From positions 1 through 31,686 of IMG/VR virus record IMGVR_UViG_3300030380_003868: a DNA stretch of 31,686 nucleotides. One strand, written 5' to 3'. The notes below the pieces were generated by a model that saw nothing but the letters and a program-made list of their open reading frames with translations, was not told the origin of the DNA and did no database searches. The position numbers and the translations under genes are program-made. This DNA comes from a virus. The stretch's first letter is position 1; every line of letters begins with the position of its first letter. Positions 30,819 to 31,686 of the stretch are shown in pieces.

Positions 30819-31499
30819 ATGTTTTTTCAGTTCATTAAAAAAAGCAGTAACGCTAAAACCGGAGCGATACCGGTAACGAATAGTTCGCGGGATACTTGCC
30901 CGCCAGCCTGCCCGCTAAAAGGTAACGCGGGTTGCTATGATGAAGCGCTTTTCTGGACCCGTCTTAATTGGGATAAAGTCGACAGCGGAGAGCGCGGCGC
31001 GTCATGGTCTCATTTACTTGATCAGATCCGCGCCTTACCCGACGGCCAATTGTGGCGGCATAACGTCGCTGGGGATTTACCGCCATCCGGCGACAATCAA
31101 ATTCACGTTTCTAAATTGCTTCAATTAGTCGAAGCTAACAGCGGGCGTAAAGGGTTTACGTATACCCATTACCCTATGACAATGATTAACGAGGGCTTAG
31201 TGAACATGGCGAATCGGCGCGGGTTTACTATTAACGCGAGCGCGGACACTGAAAAACAAGCGGTTAAGCTATACCGGCGCGAGTTGCCTACTGTCGCACT
31301 GGTAGCCGCAAACAAGCGTGGCAAAGACTGGCGCAAGTTTAGGCGCGACAGCGTCCAGTTCGTGAGGTGTCCCGCTGAATATCTCGACACGGACTGCAAA
31401 GCTTGCCAGCTATGCCAGCGCTCCAATCGTCGGTGCGTCGTGGGATTTACCCCGCACGGGTCCAATAAAAACAGCGCGGAAATTATAGCTTCTAATTAA
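30819..31499 (+). CDS. Cysteine-rich phage protein (DUF7227-like), possible metal binding
   Basis: A 226-residue protein starting at ATG 30819 after GGGAGG; a GTG at 30795 would overlap the leader. The N-terminus KSSNAKTGAIPVTNSSRDTCPPACPLKGNAGCY has Cys27, Cys31 and Cys39. A C-terminal cluster CPAEYLDTDCKACQLCQRSNRRC supplies Cys184, Cys193, Cys196, Cys199 and Cys206, followed by VGFTPHG. The 'SNAKTGPIPV..TCP.CPLK..GCY' start is, from memory, the signature of a phage/plasmid DUF7227-type family. Eight cysteines in two clusters suggest Zn or Fe-S binding. Function unknown; like the DUF932 protein it is typical of mobile elements. Confidence 0.7.
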   Translation: MFFQFIKKSSNAKTGAIPVTNSSRDTCPPACPLKGNAGCYDEALFWTRLNWDKVDSGERGASWSHLLDQIRALPDGQLWRHNVAGDLPPSGDNQIHVSKLLQLVEANSGRKGFTYTHYPMTMINEGLVNMANRRGFTINASADTEKQAVKLYRRELPTVALVAANKRGKDWRKFRRDSVQFVRCPAEYLDTDCKACQLCQRSNRRCVVGFTPHGSNKNSAEIIASN

Positions 31500-31511
31500 A
31501 GGGCTTTTTTT
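31484..31511 (+). terminator. Possible weak terminator
   Basis: AGCTT...GGGCT (about 31484-31502, five pairs including two G-T) is followed by a run of eight T. The stem is weak, but the T-run and position just after the stop codon match the pattern at the other unit ends. Confidence 0.4.
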
Positions 31512-31514
31512 TCA

Positions 31515-31566
31515 ATCGCATATATGCGATAAAGGGCGGGCGGTAATGTCGCCGCGACACTTTGGG
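31515..31566 (+). promoter_or_regulatory. Recurring promoter motif copy 4 within a 16-bp palindrome, with CACTTTGGG leader
   Basis: ATCGCATATATGCGAT (31515-31530) is a perfect palindrome containing the ATATGCGATA core (31522-31531; extended -10 TGC-GATAAA). GTCGC-C-GCGAC (31548-31558) is a second interrupted palindrome, overlapping the start of CACTTTGGG (31558-31566). This leader lacks the AGG of the others and runs into GAATTAAAAAA before the ATG. Confidence 0.5.
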
Positions 31567-31576
31567 AATTAAAAAA

Positions 31577-31686
31577 ATGCCAAAAGCATACAAGCAAAAC
31601 GAGCGCCGCACTGGCGCACTGGCGCGGGCGAAAGCTTCGCAATTCACAGAAAAGAATGGGCGCACTATTGAACAATGGAAAGCGCG
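31577..31686 (+). CDS. Start of small basic protein, truncated by window edge
   Basis: The frame opens at ATG 31577 and runs to the end (36 codons): MPKAYKQNERRTGALARAKASQFTEKNGRTIEQWKA. It is strongly basic and helical and follows the promoter/leader copy 4. The ribosome site is poor (GGGAATTAAAAAA). The 'RTIEQWKA' phrase is seen in small phage and plasmid ORFs, but the family cannot be named from this fragment. Confidence 0.5.
   Translation, partial: MPKAYKQNERRTGALARAKASQFTEKNGRTIEQWKA

Noticed and set aside
1-31686. tRNA genes and phage RNA polymerase
   Set aside because: I looked for T-arm (GGTTC-A) and cloverleaf pairing and for single-subunit RNA polymerase motifs and found no convincing case by eye; a tRNA scan would settle the first.

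Overview
This window is part of a tailed-phage genome, most likely a short-tailed (podovirus-like) phage of an aquatic, probably marine, bacterium. The tail protein has the layout of the marine-podovirus/P22 gp10-like DNA-stabilisation family. It is followed by three large low-complexity virion proteins that look like ejection (internal virion) proteins. The replication set is an AEP primase, a UvrD-type helicase, a family A DNA polymerase with Leu at the 762-equivalent position, and an SNF2 helicase, a set common in uncultured marine phages. A near-consensus boxA (CGCTCTTTAACA) and a 16-bp parS-like palindrome hint at a proteobacterial, perhaps gammaproteobacterial, host; that is inference. 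No integrase, RNA polymerase, capsid, portal or large terminase lies in the window; the head genes presumably lie off the left edge.

Layout. (1) 1-3604: end of a structural module and a lysis cassette: two small structural-type proteins, two Sec-secreted proteins, a membrane-anchored coiled coil, a small one-TM protein, a three-TM holin and a GH24 endolysin, mostly overlapping. (2) 3605-16209: tail/ejection module behind a TATAAT promoter: tail protein, small tail-associated protein and four large virion proteins, one an extreme Ala/Gln repeat protein with 7/11/18-residue periodicity. (3) 16201-17652: an SNF2 helicase, the only minus-strand gene, convergent with the virion genes and divergent from replication. 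(4) 17653-24510: replication operon: coiled-coil protein, SSB-like protein, hairpin, primase, helicase, small ORF, zinc ribbon, polymerase, mostly coupled by 1-4 nt overlaps. (5) 24511-31686: an accessory region of small genes, individually punctuated by terminators and repeated promoter/leader elements, also holding the small terminase, a VRR-NUC-like nuclease, a DUF932 protein and a cysteine-rich protein.

The most interesting sequence is non-coding and lies in region 5: three tandem ~58-nt repeats with compensatory changes in two hairpins just upstream of a ribbon-helix-helix gene; a perfect parS-like site; a leader with two hairpins that can refold, followed by boxA; a recurring ATATGCGA promoter plus ACTTTGGGAGG leader, with the complementary CCCAAAGTGTA near upstream transcript ends; and a 245-bp nested inverted-repeat region with six GTAACC/GGTTAC boxes directly before the small terminase gene, a candidate packaging site or origin. 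Together these suggest a multi-gene regulon under shared phage control, with possible use of host Nus factors and host ParB.
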